Below are positions 19,728 through 29,394 of a stretch of DNA of 64,000 bases, piece by piece (the first letter of the stretch is position 1; every line of letters begins with the position of its first letter). This DNA comes from Propionicimonas sp. (GTDB taxonomy: Bacteria; Actinomycetota; Actinomycetes; Propionibacteriales; Propionibacteriaceae). The position numbers and the translations under genes were made by a program. Under the pieces are notes generated by a model. It was not told the DNA's origin. It did not search any database and saw only the letters and a list, made by a program, of their open reading frames with translations. The DNA is taken from positions 62,001 to 126,000 of the forward strand of contig NZ_JARKPQ010000200.1 in assembly GCF_029975155.1 (NCBI RefSeq), written 5' to 3'.

Positions 19728-20666
19728 TCACCACGCATTCAGACGGTAGATCACATCCGGAGCGCCATTGTGGTTGATGCCGAGGTAGAAAGTGTTTGAG
19801 ATATGGAACATGCCTTCAACCTCTTCGGCCGCCTTGTGGCCGGTGTCCAGGTCGTCGGCTGACTTGTACACGAGCTTGTGGGTCCAGCTGTCCGGGCTGT
19901 TGGAGCTCCACGGGTACTGATAGATGTAGTTGTTCGTCCCTCCACTGCCCTTCGCTATGGACAAGACATTGTAGAAGCTGGTACTGGAGCAGTCGAGTCC
20001 CTGTTTCCCAGTCGTCTCAGTGGGTTGCGCGTAGTCGAATGGCCCCGCAGGCAGGCGGGTACCGACGGTATGTGTGGAAGTTTCACGATAGCCAACCAGA
20101 TCGTTGCCCGTTCGAACGACATATTTGTAGCCGGTCGCGGCCGTGCTGTAGCAGATTCCCGACGGAGTGGTACCCGAGATCTTGATCGTCCCCCTGGACG
20201 AGAGATCCGACACCCGCACCACGGTGATCTCCGCGCGAGGCGTGCTCTTCGTACCATTCGGCACGAGAAGCACATCTCCGTACGAGCCGTAGCTCGGGAC
20301 ATATGTCAGATCATTGCCGTGCCCAAGCGGAAGTCCCTTTTTGGCCCTGTCACACCACATGGAGTTCCCCGATATTGTCCACTCGGTCAGCAGAGTACCT
20401 CCGGCCTTTTCCCAAGTACTGGTGCCCTTGGGTACCGCGAAGATGATGTAGACATGGCCGTTGCCATATGCGAGCCCGTCCATGACGTCGAAGTAGTCCG
20501 TGTCCGAGGCGGTCAGTCCCGGGCACACACTCGGATCAACGATGCGTTTGAAAGACGAGTCAACGGTAAGGTACGTGTTGGCCGCGTGCGCGCTGGTGCT
20601 TGGTGCCAGAGTGTTGACCAGCGACAGTACTGCAATTGCTGCGACGGCGATAGCGGTTCTTTTCAC
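19728..20666 (-). CDS. Secreted protein of unknown function, low-GC
   Basis: A 312-aa exported protein with a clear Sec signal peptide (VKRTAIAVAAIAVLSLVNTLAPSTSAHAA). The mature part is rich in Gly/Ser/Thr/Tyr with repeated aromatic beta-strand-like blocks (YGNGHVYIIFAVPKG, GNDLTYVPSYGSYGDVLLVP, GYKYVVRTGNDLVGY), suggesting a beta-propeller-like fold. Four cysteines could form disulfides. No family is recognised. GTG 20666 is the start. Base composition is markedly less GC-rich than its neighbours, and the gene is bracketed by an imperfect direct repeat, both signs of transfer. Confidence 0.75.
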   Translation of the reverse strand: MKRTAIAVAAIAVLSLVNTLAPSTSAHAANTYLTVDSSFKRIVDPSVCPGLTASDTDYFDVMDGLAYGNGHVYIIFAVPKGTSTWEKAGGTLLTEWTISGNSMWCDRAKKGLPLGHGNDLTYVPSYGSYGDVLLVPNGTKSTPRAEITVVRVSDLSSRGTIKISGTTPSGICYSTAATGYKYVVRTGNDLVGYRETSTHTVGTRLPAGPFDYAQPTETTGKQGLDCSSTSFYNVLSIAKGSGGTNNYIYQYPWSSNSPDSWTHKLVYKSADDLDTGHKAAEEVEGMFHISNTFYLGINHNGAPDVIYRLNAW

Positions 20667-20782
20667 CCGGGTTGTCCTTCGGCTGGGGTTGGTGGTATGT
20701 CGATCGTATCGACGTGGGGTGCACTGCGCTGGCGAACCGGCGCACAAGTCACTCCGATCACCGCCGGCTTGCGAGGGAGCGA

Positions 20783-20817
20783 GCGGAGGCCATGGACTGG
20801 ATCGTCCCGTTGACCGT
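20783..20817 (+). repeat. Imperfect copy of the thioredoxin gene 3' end
   Basis: GAGGCCATGGACTGGATCG followed by TCCCGTTGACCGT matches 19682-19715 (the last codons and stop of the thioredoxin-like gene) at about 31 of 35 positions with one 1-base gap. The two copies flank the low-GC secreted-protein gene. Confidence 0.65.
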
Positions 20818-20824
20818 GAGCGGC

Positions 20825-21003
20825 TCAGCCGCGAGTGGGTGCCGGGGCATCGTCCGGTCGCCACGGCAGATGCTCGTGCGCGAGCCAGACCGCACGGGGA
20901 TCGAGGGAACGGATGAGCACCTGGCCCTCGGCGCGGGGCTCGTCCAGTTCGCCGAACCAGACGGCCGTGTCGCCACCGATCACGGCGTGGACGCTAGGCT
21001 TGA
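20825..21003 (-). pseudogene. C-terminal remnant of an enzyme-like gene
   Basis: The minus strand reads VHAVIGGDTAVWFGELDEP, then TEG-like AEGQVLIRSLDP and VWLAHEHLPWRPDDAP to a stop at 20825. This looks like the conserved C-terminal end of a folded protein, perhaps a metallo-hydrolase. Upstream of about 21003 the frame continues into unrelated sequence (FHRTWRTDSQLARIPNQQ), so the N-terminal part is missing. The family assignment is uncertain. Confidence 0.4.
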
Positions 21004-21065
21004 AAGAAAATATTGTCAAGCTCTGCTGATTCGGGATACGGGCTAGCTGTGAATCAGTCCTCCAT

Positions 21066-21106
21066 GTTCGGTGGACAAAGTCACACCACGAGGCCGTCCA
21101 CCGAAC
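21066..21106. repeat. Hairpin GTTCGGTGGAC / GTCCACCGAAC
   Basis: Perfect 11-bp arms (21066-21076, 21096-21106) with a 19-nt loop, sitting at the junction between the remnant and the TMEM175-like gene. It could be a terminator-like structure or an insertion scar; there is no T-tract. Confidence 0.6.
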
Positions 21107-21150
21107 TCCCACCTTGCGCGTCACCGGAGATGCCGGAAGCATGCTCCGGC

Positions 21151-21780
21151 ATGAAGACCACTCGACTCGAGGCGTTCAGCGACGGCGTGCTCGCCATCAT
21201 CATCACGATCATGGTTCTCGAGTTGCGAGCGCCGGAGGGCCCCGAGCTGCACGACCTGCTCGGCGCGGCGACGGGCCTGCTGACCTACTTGCTGTCGTTC
21301 GTCTACGTCGGCATCTACTGGAACAACCACCACCACATGTTCCAGCTCGTCGGACGGGTCACCGGCGGCATCCTGTGGAGCAACCTCGCCCTGCTGTTCT
21401 GCCTGTCGCTGCTGCCGTTCACGACGGCGTGGATGGACGAACAGCAATTCGCCCCCGTACCGGTCATCACCTACGGCGTGAACCTGCTCGCCTGCGCCGT
21501 CGCGTACTGGACGCTGCAGACCAGGATCACGCGGGTGCAGGGCGCGGGTGGCCCGCTCGCGACCGCACTCGGCCGGGACGTCAAGGCGAAGCTGAGCCCG
21601 GCCGTCTATGTCGCCGGCATCCTCGGCACGCTGCTGACACCGTGGCTGGGAGTGGCGATCTACGCGGTCGTCGCACTCATGTGGCTGGTGCCCGACCGCC
21701 GCGTGGAGCGGTACATCGCCGCGCACGGTGTCGACGAGTCCTCGTGCGTTCCGCCGACGGCTCACGACGAGCGGGGCTGA
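21151..21780 (+). CDS. TMEM175/DUF1211 family potassium channel-like protein
   Basis: Membrane protein of 209 aa with six hydrophobic segments. The first contains the family signature RLEAFSDGVLAIIITIMVLELRAPE (FSDG filter-region motif), and the second is followed by YWNNHHHMF, also characteristic. Prokaryotic TMEM175 homologues form tetrameric K+-selective leak channels; that function is transferred from the family. The start is set at ATG 21151 (MKTTRLEAFSDG), because sequence upstream of the signature is not protein-like. A strong bidirectional hairpin follows the stop. Confidence 0.88.
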   Translation: MKTTRLEAFSDGVLAIIITIMVLELRAPEGPELHDLLGAATGLLTYLLSFVYVGIYWNNHHHMFQLVGRVTGGILWSNLALLFCLSLLPFTTAWMDEQQFAPVPVITYGVNLLACAVAYWTLQTRITRVQGAGGPLATALGRDVKAKLSPAVYVAGILGTLLTPWLGVAIYAVVALMWLVPDRRVERYIAAHGVDESSCVPPTAHDERG

Positions 21781-21790
21781 CCCACACGCA

Positions 21791-21820
21791 CGAAGGCCCG
21801 GGCCGAAGCCCGGGCCTTCG
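21791..21820. terminator. Bidirectional terminator hairpin
   Basis: A perfect 13-bp stem CGAAGGCCCGGGC / GCCCGGGCCTTCG around a CGAA tetraloop lies between the convergent TMEM175-like gene and chvE. Confidence 0.85.
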
Positions 21821-21838
21821 TCGATCTGGAGGGACTGA

Positions 21839-22996
21839 CTACTTCCCGCAGACCTGAGCTGCCGCCTTGCCCGCAGCGGTGTCCGCCGCGTACTGCGTGC
21901 AGACGTTGTCCTTGGTCACGATGACCGGGGTCAGCAGGTAGGCCGGGACGATCTTCACGCCGTTGTCGTAGCTCTTGGTGTCGTTGACCTCGACCGGCTC
22001 GCCCTTCTGGATCTTGCCGATGTACTCGACGACCTTGGTCACGAAGGTCTTCGTGTCCTTGTCGATGGTGGAGTACTGGACGCCCTGGAAGACCAGCTTC
22101 ACCGACTCGACCTCGGAGTCCTGACCGGTGATGACCGGGTTCGGCTTGCCGGCCGACTTGACCGCCGTCAGAGCCGCGCGGGCGAGAGTGTCGTTCGGGG
22201 ACAGCACGCCGTGGAGCTGGACGTCGCCGCCGTAGTTGGCGGACAGGATGGCGTCCATGCGCTTCTGCGCCTCGGCGGCCTTCCAGCCGGCCGTCGAGGT
22301 CTGCTGCTGCGTCACCTGACCGGAGAGCACCTTCAGCGTGCCGTCATCGATCTTCGGCTGCAGGATGCTCATGGCACCCTCGAAGAACGGCTTGGAGTTG
22401 GCGTCGTCCGGGGAGCCGGAGATCAGCTCGATGTTCCACGGGGACGCCTTGCCGGTCTTCTCGAGTCCCTCCAGCAGTGCGGTGCCCTGGAGCACACCCA
22501 CCTTGAAGTTGTCGTACGCCATGTACAGATCGACGGCGTCGGTGTTCATCAGCAGCCGGTCGTAGGCGATCACCGGGATGCCGGCGGCCTTGGCGGCCTC
22601 GAGCTGGCTGCCCAGCTGAGAGCCGTCGACGGCGCCGACGACCAGGAGCTTCACGCCCTGCTCGACCATGGCCGAGATCTGGTTCTGCTGCTCGGGCGCG
22701 CCACCGTTGGCGAACTGGACGATCGGGTCGAAGCCGGCGGCCTTGAGCTGATCGGTGAACAGACCCTCGGCGAGAACCCAGTTCTCCGAGGTCTTCTGCG
22801 GCAGCGAGACGCCGATCTTGGCGCCGGCCTCGAAGCCGGAACCAATCTTGATCATGCCCTCGGGAACCGCGGCCTCGCTCGTCGCGGAGGACTGCGGGGC
22901 CGCACTCGTCGCCGCACGCTCACTGCTGCCACAGCCGGTCAGCAGCAGTGAGGCGGAGGCACCGAGAGCGAGAATCGCGGTTGCGATCTTCTTCAT
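21839..22996 (-). CDS. chvE: Multiple-monosaccharide ABC transporter, substrate-binding lipoprotein
   Basis: Periplasmic-binding-protein-like lipoprotein, 385 aa. The signal peptide has lipobox LLLTGCGSS, followed by a Ser/Ala linker and a type I sugar-binding fold (IGVSLPQKTSENWVLAEG, VDGSQLGSQLEAAKAAGIPVIAYDRLL, GSPDDANSKPFFEGAM, SPNDTLARAAL, TGQDSE). The segments around AYDRLL and GQDSEVESVK match ChvE-type binders of several aldoses. It is the last gene of the mmsA-mmsB-chvE operon. The exact sugar cannot be read from sequence. Confidence 0.92.
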   Translation of the reverse strand: MKKIATAILALGASASLLLTGCGSSERAATSAAPQSSATSEAAVPEGMIKIGSGFEAGAKIGVSLPQKTSENWVLAEGLFTDQLKAAGFDPIVQFANGGAPEQQNQISAMVEQGVKLLVVGAVDGSQLGSQLEAAKAAGIPVIAYDRLLMNTDAVDLYMAYDNFKVGVLQGTALLEGLEKTGKASPWNIELISGSPDDANSKPFFEGAMSILQPKIDDGTLKVLSGQVTQQQTSTAGWKAAEAQKRMDAILSANYGGDVQLHGVLSPNDTLARAALTAVKSAGKPNPVITGQDSEVESVKLVFQGVQYSTIDKDTKTFVTKVVEYIGKIQKGEPVEVNDTKSYDNGVKIVPAYLLTPVIVTKDNVCTQYAADTAAGKAAAQVCGK

Positions 22997-23042
22997 GTGT
23001 CTACCTTCTGTGTGTAGGGGAATCGGATGACAACTAGGGGAA

Positions 23043-24587
23043 TCAGCTCAACAGACCGGTGGTCTGGGCCAGGGCGACGAACATCAGGATCACGCCGAGG
23101 AAGACCGCGGCGAGCACCGCGGCGATGACGCCGTTGCGGGCCTGCTTGGCGTTGTTCGGCTTGGTCTTGCTCCACATCGCCCACAGAGCGATGCCGACGG
23201 GGAACACCAGGAAGCTGAGCACCGCCCACAACGCGTTGCCGGCATCACCGGTCCGGACGGCGGGGCCTTCGAGCTCACGCTCGACGCCCTTGGGGTTGAG
23301 GCCGCGGGTGAAGGCCCCGATGATGGACGGCTTGCCCTGCGACTTGCTGTACAGGTCGAAGGCGACCGCGACCAGCAGGACGAAGCCCTTGATGATCTGG
23401 GTCATGTCCGAGCCGACGCCCATCAGGTACAGGCCGTTGTTCAGCACGGCCATCACCAGACCACCGATCAGGGAGCCGGTCACCGTGCCGATGCCACCGG
23501 AGACCGCCGCGCCACCGATGAAGACGGCGGCGATGGCGTCCAGCTCCCAGCCGACGCCGTCGGCGGGACCGGTCGAGGTCGAGCGCCCGAAGAACATGAT
23601 CCCGGCGACAGCCGCGAGGAAGGACATGTTCGTCATGGCGAGGAAGTAGACCCGCTTCACGCTGATGCCGGTCAGCGCTGCCGCGGCCTTGTTGCCACCG
23701 ACCGCGTACACGCCGCGGCCGATGGTGGTGCGGGTGGCGATGAAGTTGTAGATGAGCCCGAGGACGACGAGGATCAGGCCGGTCACCGGGAACGACGTGC
23801 CCGGACGCCCGCTGCCGAACAGCCAGGTGAGGTACCCGAGCGCGATGCCGATGACGGCGAGCCGGAGAATGGTGGTCCACAGCGGCGCCGGCGTGCCGCC
23901 GGCCTTGACCACCCGCGCGCGGCGGCGGAGGTCGAGGATCAGGATGATCGCGAAAGCGGCGATGCCGAGCACCAGCGTGGAGTTGTTCAGGCCGGTGTTG
24001 GGACCCCACTCGGGCAGGTAGCCACCGCCGATGAACCGGATCTCGGTCGGTGCGGGCTGGGACGAGGCCTTGCCGACGTACTGGTAGAGGCCACGGAAGA
24101 GCATGTAGCCGGCGAGCGTGGTGATGAAGCCCGGGACGCCGACGAAGGCGAGCCAGGAGCCCTGCCACATGCCGATGAGGATCCCGACGAACAGGCCGAA
24201 CAGGATGCCGAGCCACCACGGGAATGCCCAGAAGTTGATCGACAGCGCCGTGCAGATGCCGACCACCGCCGCGACCGAGCCCACCGACAGGTCGATCTGC
24301 CCGGTGATGATCACGAACAGCATGCCGATGGCGAGCACCAGCACGTAGGAGTTGCCGTTGAGGATGTTCTGCGCGTTGGACGGCGTCAGCATCTTGCCGC
24401 GGCTGAGGACCTGGAAGAGCAGCGCCACCAGGATCAGCGCGCCCAGCATGCCGTACTGGCGCACGTTGCCACCGGAGAACTGCCTGAGCCCTTCGGTGAT
24501 GCGCTTGACCAGGGACTCCTGGGCGGGTTGGCTCCCGCCCGGCTCCGTGGCACCCAGGTCGGTGGGGTTCGCCTTCGTTGCGGTCAT
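23043..24587 (-). CDS. mmsB: Multiple-monosaccharide ABC transporter, permease
   Basis: BPD_transp_2-type sugar permease with about 10 core membrane segments. The EAA-like loop is around GRGVYAVGGNKAAAALTGISVKRV, preceded by the typical NGNSYVLVLAIGMLFVIITGQIDLSVGSV. At 514 aa it carries an extra C-terminal ~100 residues with two further hydrophobic segments (ALWAVLSFLVFPVGIALWAMW, GVIAAVLAAVFLGVILMFV) beyond the usual family end. ATG 24587. It pairs with the mmsA ATPase (13 nt apart) and the chvE binder. Confidence 0.93.
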   Translation of the reverse strand: MTATKANPTDLGATEPGGSQPAQESLVKRITEGLRQFSGGNVRQYGMLGALILVALLFQVLSRGKMLTPSNAQNILNGNSYVLVLAIGMLFVIITGQIDLSVGSVAAVVGICTALSINFWAFPWWLGILFGLFVGILIGMWQGSWLAFVGVPGFITTLAGYMLFRGLYQYVGKASSQPAPTEIRFIGGGYLPEWGPNTGLNNSTLVLGIAAFAIILILDLRRRARVVKAGGTPAPLWTTILRLAVIGIALGYLTWLFGSGRPGTSFPVTGLILVVLGLIYNFIATRTTIGRGVYAVGGNKAAAALTGISVKRVYFLAMTNMSFLAAVAGIMFFGRSTSTGPADGVGWELDAIAAVFIGGAAVSGGIGTVTGSLIGGLVMAVLNNGLYLMGVGSDMTQIIKGFVLLVAVAFDLYSKSQGKPSIIGAFTRGLNPKGVERELEGPAVRTGDAGNALWAVLSFLVFPVGIALWAMWSKTKPNNAKQARNGVIAAVLAAVFLGVILMFVALAQTTGLLS

Positions 24588-24600
24588 CGTTTGTCGTTTC

Positions 24601-26211
<1,611 letters not shown>

Positions 26212-26312
26212 GTGGCTCCCTCCTACGGGCGGGACGTCGGGACCCGCTCCCCCCCACGTCGACGTGTGAGGCCAGTTCGGCCCGACCAAGGATGTGAACC
26301 CGCCTGAACGGC

Positions 26313-26341
26313 AGGCTATGAAGGGTTTTTAGGCCTGTCAA
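26313..26341 (-). promoter_or_regulatory. Promoter of the mmsA-mmsB-chvE operon
   Basis: On the minus strand, TTGACA (26341-26336), a 17-nt spacer and TAGCCT (26318-26313) form a near-consensus housekeeping promoter. The predicted 5' leader is about 95 nt. Confidence 0.75.
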
Positions 26342-26360
26342 CGGTCGTATCCGGCTCGTT

Positions 26361-26381
26361 ATCGAATTGTTTTCATTCGAT
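26361..26381. promoter_or_regulatory. Candidate ROK operator
   Basis: ATCGAAT (26361-26367), 7-nt spacer, ATTCGAT (26375-26381): a perfect dyad in the AT-rich gap between the two divergent promoters. It overlaps neither -10 box and lies 20 bp upstream of the mmsA -35, so it may serve both genes. Confidence 0.55.
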
Positions 26382-26408
26382 GGTTGGTAAAATCATGCCC
26401 CCAAACCG

Positions 26409-26437
26409 TTGTGCTGCGGCCCCGGCGAGCCTAGGCT
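26409..26437 (+). promoter_or_regulatory. Leaderless promoter of the ROK regulator
   Basis: TTGTGC (26409-26414), 17 nt, TAGGCT (26432-26437). The ATG at 26445 is 7 nt beyond the -10, where transcription is expected to begin, so the mRNA is probably leaderless. Confidence 0.6.
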
Positions 26438-26444
26438 CTCAGCC

Positions 26445-27656
26445 ATGCCCCATCCGACCGGACGTCCCTCGCTCAGGGACCGCACCCGTGAGGAGGTCTA
26501 TCGGCTGATCTGCGACACCCGCGATCTCACCCGCGCCGCGCTGGTCGAGCGGACCGGACTTCCCAGCAGCACGATCGGGCACGCCGTGGCCCGCCTGCTG
26601 GCGGAGGGCCGGATCGCCGAGTCCCCGGCACCGGCGAAGGGTCCGGGGTCCGGCAGCGGGCGTCCCGGCACTCTGCTCAATCCAGTCGCATCCGCGCTCC
26701 GCACCGCCGCGATCGACTACGGCCACCGGCATTTCCGGGTCGCGCTCGGCGACGACATGGGGCACATCGTCGACGAGGCGATCGTCGCCCTGAACGTCGA
26801 CAGCTCGCCGACCCGCGGGCTGGACGCGGCCGCGCGCAGTCTTCGGGAGCTGGGCGAGCGGAACGGTGTGTCCGAGTTCGCCTGCGTGGTCGCGGGGGTG
26901 CCCGGTCCGATCGAGAAGACGACCGGTCTGGTGTGCTCCACGACGACGTTGTCCAACTGGGCGGGCATGTTTCCCGCCCGCGAGCTGGAGCAACGACTGG
27001 GAGTGCCGGCCCTGGTGCGGAACGACGCCAGTCTCGGCGGCTTCGGGGAGCTCCACCACGGTGCGGGGCGTGGCCACAGTGATTTCCTCTACATCAAGGC
27101 GTCCCACGGCATCGGTGCCGGACTGGTCGCGGGCGGCGAGCTCTATCAGGGCGGCAGCGGCTTCGCCGGCGAGATCGGCCACATCATCATCGCCGGACGG
27201 CCCGAACTGTGCCGCTGCGGCAATCGGGGCTGTCTCGAAGCGGTCGTCTCCGTGCCATCGGTGAAGGAGCAGATCACGCACACCCATCCCCATCTGGACG
27301 TGGCGGCGATCGACCTCGCCGACCTGGACGACCCGACCGCCCACCGCATCCTCAACGAGGCCGGGCGCACCCTCGGCGCGGTGCTGGCCGGGCTGTGCGA
27401 CCTGCTCAACCCGACCGTCCTGGTGATCGGGGGCGAGCTCGGCGCGTCCGGACCTGCTCTGATCGACGGCGTCCGCGCGTCGGTGCGGCGGTTCGCGCAG
27501 CCCTCGACGTCACAGGTGCTCGAGGTCGTGCCGGCAGAGCTCGGTCAGCGCGCGGAACTGGTGGGAGCCGTCCAGCTGGCGGCCAGCATCGCGCGAGGTG
27601 CACAGCAACTGACTGTGACTTCGTACACCGTCATCGGTGGACGAACTCACAGGTAG
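26445..27656 (+). CDS. ROK family transcriptional regulator
   Basis: N-terminal winged helix (TREEVYRLICDTRDLTRAALVERTGLPSSTIGHAVARLLAEG, about residues 13-54) followed by a ROK sugar-kinase-like fold with the zinc motif CRCGNRGCLEAVVS and GAGLVAGGELYQGGSGFAGEIGHI. The phosphate-binding DxGxT of true kinases is replaced by AIDYGHRHF, so it is a repressor rather than a kinase. 403 aa. It is divergent from the sugar ABC operon and most likely controls it in response to a sugar. The start is ATG 26445, leaderless. Confidence 0.9.
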   Translation: MPHPTGRPSLRDRTREEVYRLICDTRDLTRAALVERTGLPSSTIGHAVARLLAEGRIAESPAPAKGPGSGSGRPGTLLNPVASALRTAAIDYGHRHFRVALGDDMGHIVDEAIVALNVDSSPTRGLDAAARSLRELGERNGVSEFACVVAGVPGPIEKTTGLVCSTTTLSNWAGMFPARELEQRLGVPALVRNDASLGGFGELHHGAGRGHSDFLYIKASHGIGAGLVAGGELYQGGSGFAGEIGHIIIAGRPELCRCGNRGCLEAVVSVPSVKEQITHTHPHLDVAAIDLADLDDPTAHRILNEAGRTLGAVLAGLCDLLNPTVLVIGGELGASGPALIDGVRASVRRFAQPSTSQVLEVVPAELGQRAELVGAVQLAASIARGAQQLTVTSYTVIGGRTHR

Positions 27657-27720
27657 CCGGCTGCGGTGTTGCGGCGGTCGAGCTGCACCGTCCAGGTCAT
27701 CTGACCCGGGGTTTCGAGGG

Positions 27721-28794
27721 CTAGTCGTACTGGCGGGCAGTGGCCCGGAGGCGCTCGGCGTGCTTGTAGATGTCCTCCACTCGATCGAGTGGAACCCGCT
27801 CCTCCTGCTTGTCCTCGTCGAAGAGACCGAGGTACTTCTGCATCCGGTTGAAGTGCAGGCGACAGATCGGCTTGCGGTTGTTGTCGTCCAGGAGGATGCC
27901 GCAGTACGACTTGGTGTCGCGGGCGACCACCCGTGAGTAGTCGACCTCGCTCACGACGATGGCACGAACGATGTTGTATCCCTCGACCTCCTCCATCGTG
28001 GTCTCAATCTCGTCTCGAAGAGCTTCGCTGGAGGCGTCTGAGCTGTTGGTGTCGGGTGCCGCGCCGACAGCCGGTGCATGGCCCTGGAGCGCAGTCTTCA
28101 GACGGTCGTTGACCCGGTCATTGATGAACTGCGCCAACGACTTGCGGACGATCTCGGTGAACAAGTCGCGGACCTTCGCGGTGATCGTGCCCTGGTAGAC
28201 CCTCGAGATCAGGAGGCGCACGAAGTCCTCCGGTGGGTTGGCGAACATCTCACCCACGCTCCGCTTGACTGCACTGACGTACTTCAGTTCCTCCGCGGCG
28301 GCAAGAACCGACTCCAGGTCGAACTCGTCCTTGGTCAGCTTGCGGAGCTCGGGCAACGCATAGGGATCGATGTTGAGGAGATCGAGTCGAAGGAACGGGC
28401 GCTCGTCCATGACGTTGGGTCGGTCGAGGTCTGTGTAGAAGTCCCAGAACTGGCCGTTCGTCAGGATGGCGATGCGAGCATTCGACACATGGAAGTACCG
28501 GATCAGCTGTCCGGCGTGGATCAGCTTGAGTGAGTCACCGATCTTCTTGGCCTCGATCAGGATCTGGACCTGGCCGTCCCGGACGATCGCGAAGTCGATC
28601 TTCTCGCCCTTCTTCGTGCCGATGTCGCACACGAACTCCGGAACCACTTCCGCGGGGTTGAAGACGTCGTAGCCGAGGACTCGGCTGATGAAGGGCATGA
28701 CCACCGCTGTCTTGGTGGCTTCTTCCGTTGCCAGCGTCGACGTGTAGGCGACGATCTTCGAAGCCAGATCCGCGAGGGCATCCTCGAACGCCAT
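27721..28794 (-). CDS. Stand-alone HsdR N-terminal-like nuclease-fold protein
   Basis: 357 aa. The N-terminal 150 residues resemble the type I restriction HsdR_N_2 domain, with a PD-(D/E)XK core KIDFAIVRDGQVQILIEAKKIG (about residues 61-82: D63, E78, K80) and a following QLIRYFHVSNARIAILTNG. There is no helicase part, no hsdM/hsdS nearby, and a C-terminal winged or dimerising region ends with AIVVSEVDYSRVVARDTKSYCGILLDDNNRKPICRL-like strands. ATG 28794 is preceded by AGGAGTGGGAC. The upstream open frame to 28998 crosses a REP element and is rejected. Orphan proteins of this kind occur in defence contexts; the role is unknown. Confidence 0.8.
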   Translation of the reverse strand: MAFEDALADLASKIVAYTSTLATEEATKTAVVMPFISRVLGYDVFNPAEVVPEFVCDIGTKKGEKIDFAIVRDGQVQILIEAKKIGDSLKLIHAGQLIRYFHVSNARIAILTNGQFWDFYTDLDRPNVMDERPFLRLDLLNIDPYALPELRKLTKDEFDLESVLAAAEELKYVSAVKRSVGEMFANPPEDFVRLLISRVYQGTITAKVRDLFTEIVRKSLAQFINDRVNDRLKTALQGHAPAVGAAPDTNSSDASSEALRDEIETTMEEVEGYNIVRAIVVSEVDYSRVVARDTKSYCGILLDDNNRKPICRLHFNRMQKYLGLFDEDKQEERVPLDRVEDIYKHAERLRATARQYD

Positions 28795-28924
28795 GTCCCA
28801 CTCCTGTTCATTGCACGTTGGGGTGACGAGATGATCATTGCGTCTAGGACGGGCACAGGGGCGCGAACGCGCCGAATCCATGACCGCTCCCGCCTGGTTC
28901 GTGGCAACGTGGCCGTCAGAGTGC

Positions 28925-28955
28925 GTGGGATCCCGGCTTTCGCCGGGATGACGGT
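28925..28955. repeat. REP-like palindrome (family A)
   Basis: GGGATCCCGGCTTTCGCCGGGATGACGG-type palindrome in the gap upstream of the HsdR-like gene. It reads through as RHPGESRDP on the minus strand, which explains the spurious N-terminal extension. Confidence 0.8.
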
Positions 28956-29021
28956 AACCGGTGACCTGCTCGCCCGATTCGGCGGCGGGCAGTGCCATCG
29001 TGGTTGACGGCGACGCGAGCC

Positions 29022-29264
29022 TCAGCCCGCCTGATCCTGCTGCTCTTCCACCTCAGCCGGTGGCACCAGGGTGCGGGCCAGGCCTGCGATGAGTTCGGCG
29101 ACGTCCTCGGGCGCCAGTCGGACGGTCGCCACGCACGTCGCGTCCTGCCACACCGAGAGCACCACCCGCGAGGTCTCGGCATGGTGGGCGAGCCGCAGCG
29201 TCCGGCCCTTTCGGTCCCGGCCGGTGAGGACATCGCCGTCCCGCGGCAACGGTGACACCGTCAT
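29022..29264 (-). CDS. Small conserved hypothetical protein
   Basis: 80-aa protein starting at ATG 29264 (MTVSPLPRDGDVLTG). It has an alternating strand pattern (RTLRLAHHAETSRVVLSVWQ, then CVATVRLAPEDVAELIAGLARTLVP), suggesting a compact beta-beta-alpha fold. No signal peptide, motif or known family is recognised. It stands alone between the nuclease-like gene and the SRPBCC gene. It is supported by protein-like composition and third-position GC. Confidence 0.6.
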   Translation of the reverse strand: MTVSPLPRDGDVLTGRDRKGRTLRLAHHAETSRVVLSVWQDATCVATVRLAPEDVAELIAGLARTLVPPAEVEEQQDQAG

Positions 29265-29394
29265 GACTTCAGGATGACACGCCGCGTCCGCCACAGGAAG
29301 GGGCGGTGCGGGGGCACCTCTACGCCGTCTCGACGATCCGGCCCCGCCGCGGTGCGGGTCTGGCTAGCCTTGCCAGTGAGGAGAGGAGTGGTCG

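Noticed and set aside
28795-28998. N-terminal extension of the HsdR-like protein
   Set aside because: It reads through a REP element (RHPGESRDP) and lies upstream of a good ribosome binding site at ATG 28794.
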